Positions 41,297 through 41,931 of a DNA stretch of 41,931 bases are shown piece after piece. The stretch's first letter is position 1; every line of letters begins with the position of its first letter. The position numbers were made by a program, and so were the translations under genes. The notes below the pieces were generated by a model. That model made no database searches and was not told the origin of the DNA. It saw nothing but the letters and a program-made list of their open reading frames with translations. The DNA is from an uncultured Candidatus Melainabacteria bacterium (lineage in GTDB: Bacteria; Cyanobacteriota; Vampirovibrionia; Gastranaerophilales; Gastranaerophilaceae), in contig CALBKW010000058.1 in NCBI GenBank assembly GCA_937895785.1, positions 1-41,931 on the forward strand. The letters are read 5' to 3'.

Positions 41297-41931
41297 TTAT
41301 TTCATTGATGAATAAATTGCATCGGCAAGTTTATTCAAATCTTCTTCTTGTTCATCTTTAAGTGCTGATTTTAGAGTAACTGTTGGTTCTAAAACTTCCA
41401 TATTGTCCATTGTTTCTAGCATTGCTTTAATTTGTTTGCTTGCAGTTGCCGCCCAAGTTCCGTTTTCAACAATTGCAACTTTTCTATTCTTTAAAGCGTG
41501 TGCTTTTAAGTCATTTAAGACCGTTTCCATATTGCAGAAAATTCCGCCATTGTAGCTAATTGAACCGATTACAAGGTGAAAACATCTAAACGCTTCAGCA
41601 ACAATTTCAGAGTAGTGAGTTTTTGAAACGTCGTAAACTTTGATATTTTTAACACCTTTATCTGCAAGTTTGCCAGCTAAAATATCCATAGCATTTTCAG
41701 TATGACCGTAAACAGAACCATAAATCAACAATACTGTATTTTCTTCTGGCTCATAAGTTGACCATTTTTGATATTTTTCAATAAACCAGCCTAAGTTATC
41801 TCTCCAAATTGGACCATGGAGTGGGCATATCATACTAATTTCAACGCCAGAAGCTTTCTTCAAAAGAGCTTGAACTTGAGCGCCATATTTTCCAACGATA
41901 TTTGTGTAATATCTTCTTGCGTCATCAAGCC
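41297..41931 (-). CDS. Flavodiiron protein (A-type flavoprotein, FprA), C-terminal part
   Basis: The gene runs off the right edge. The visible 211 residues read DDARRYYTNIVGKYGAQVQ into LLKKASGVEISMICPLHGPIW, the end of the diiron domain with its last histidine. A flavodoxin domain follows: LIYGSVYGHTENAMDILAG binds FMN, and IGSISYNGGIFCNME and IVENGTWA are typical. Flavodiiron proteins reduce O2 to water or NO to N2O and protect anaerobes. The N-terminal metallo-beta-lactamase half lies outside the window. The flavin reductase gene follows ten bases later, so the two form an operon. Confidence 0.94.
   Translation of the reverse strand, partial: LDDARRYYTNIVGKYGAQVQALLKKASGVEISMICPLHGPIWRDNLGWFIEKYQKWSTYEPEENTVLLIYGSVYGHTENAMDILAGKLADKGVKNIKVYDVSKTHYSEIVAEAFRCFHLVIGSISYNGGIFCNMETVLNDLKAHALKNRKVAIVENGTWAATASKQIKAMLETMDNMEVLEPTVTLKSALKDEQEEDLNKLADAIYSSMK

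Noticed and set aside
1..41931. tRNA, rRNA, CRISPR array or prophage
   Set aside because: None of the gaps contains a tRNA-like cloverleaf, regularly spaced repeats or phage structural genes.

Overview
The window is AT-rich (roughly one third G+C by eye) and densely packed with genes. Outer-membrane export genes (TolC-MacA-MacB), a short MCE/MlaD-like protein and dTDP-sugar genes point to a two-membrane bacterium. A flavodiiron protein with a partner flavoprotein points to an anaerobe or microaerobe. Codon bias, the general gene style, and exported-type enzymes that start with short 'GFKA' or 'SVSF'-like segments instead of signal peptides resemble the gut, non-photosynthetic sister group of Cyanobacteria (Melainabacteria/Vampirovibrionia, order Gastranaerophilales). 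That assignment is an inference from memory of the group, not a search result.

Layout. Positions 1-6804, mostly plus strand: the end of an alpha-glucan phosphorylase-like gene, yifB/comM, miaB, a tiny transcription unit with a 29-codon reading frame, a 75-residue orphan under an unusual promoter, then hom-thrC. Positions 6801-11797: ribD (minus), a UPF0173 hydrolase (plus), a GNAT-like protein (minus), a possible 59-residue gene or remnant, and the overlapping pair ribF and formyltransferase-like gene (minus). Positions 11880-15421: a 746-residue protein with a HerA-like but Walker-A-less N-terminal half, a Q/P/M-rich linker and a PcrA-type Tudor tail, then an MCE protein and upp. Positions 15499-20101: one operon, tolC-macA-macB(ATPase)-macB(permease). 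Positions 20240-28336, mainly minus: a 5'-nucleotidase-like enzyme, MATE exporter, M2-like peptidase, a five-repeat protein and a TPR protein. A plus-strand membrane-anchored matrixin-like protease with TPRs is embedded among them. Positions 28412-38408: a nitrilase-family amidase, rfbC-rfbB-rfbA (no rfbD in the window), DUF4186 and SIMPL-domain genes (minus), a TPR/glycosyltransferase-9 protein, valS and a polysaccharide flippase. Positions 38400-41931, minus: an unknown 577-residue membrane-anchored protein, a 523-base gene-free region, a flavin reductase and the end of a flavodiiron protein.

How the genes fit together. hom and thrC are consecutive threonine-pathway genes. ribD and ribF serve flavin synthesis but sit in separate units. 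rfbCBA, the GT9 protein and the flippase suggest surface polysaccharide production. tolC-macAB is a complete tripartite pump. The two flavoproteins at the right edge fit O2 or NO removal.

Most notable signals: a candidate small RNA at about 40240-40460 with a 56-base stretch lacking G; a 32-bp perfect palindrome with an extra direct copy of its arm at 40585-40630; a MerR-style promoter (18-bp dyad filling a 20-bp spacer) before the 75-residue gene; loss of the PLP-binding lysine in the phosphorylase-like protein; and at least seven genes whose -10 box lies 6-8 bases before the start codon with no ribosome binding site, implying widespread leaderless mRNAs. No tRNA, rRNA, CRISPR array, intact transposon or prophage was seen.
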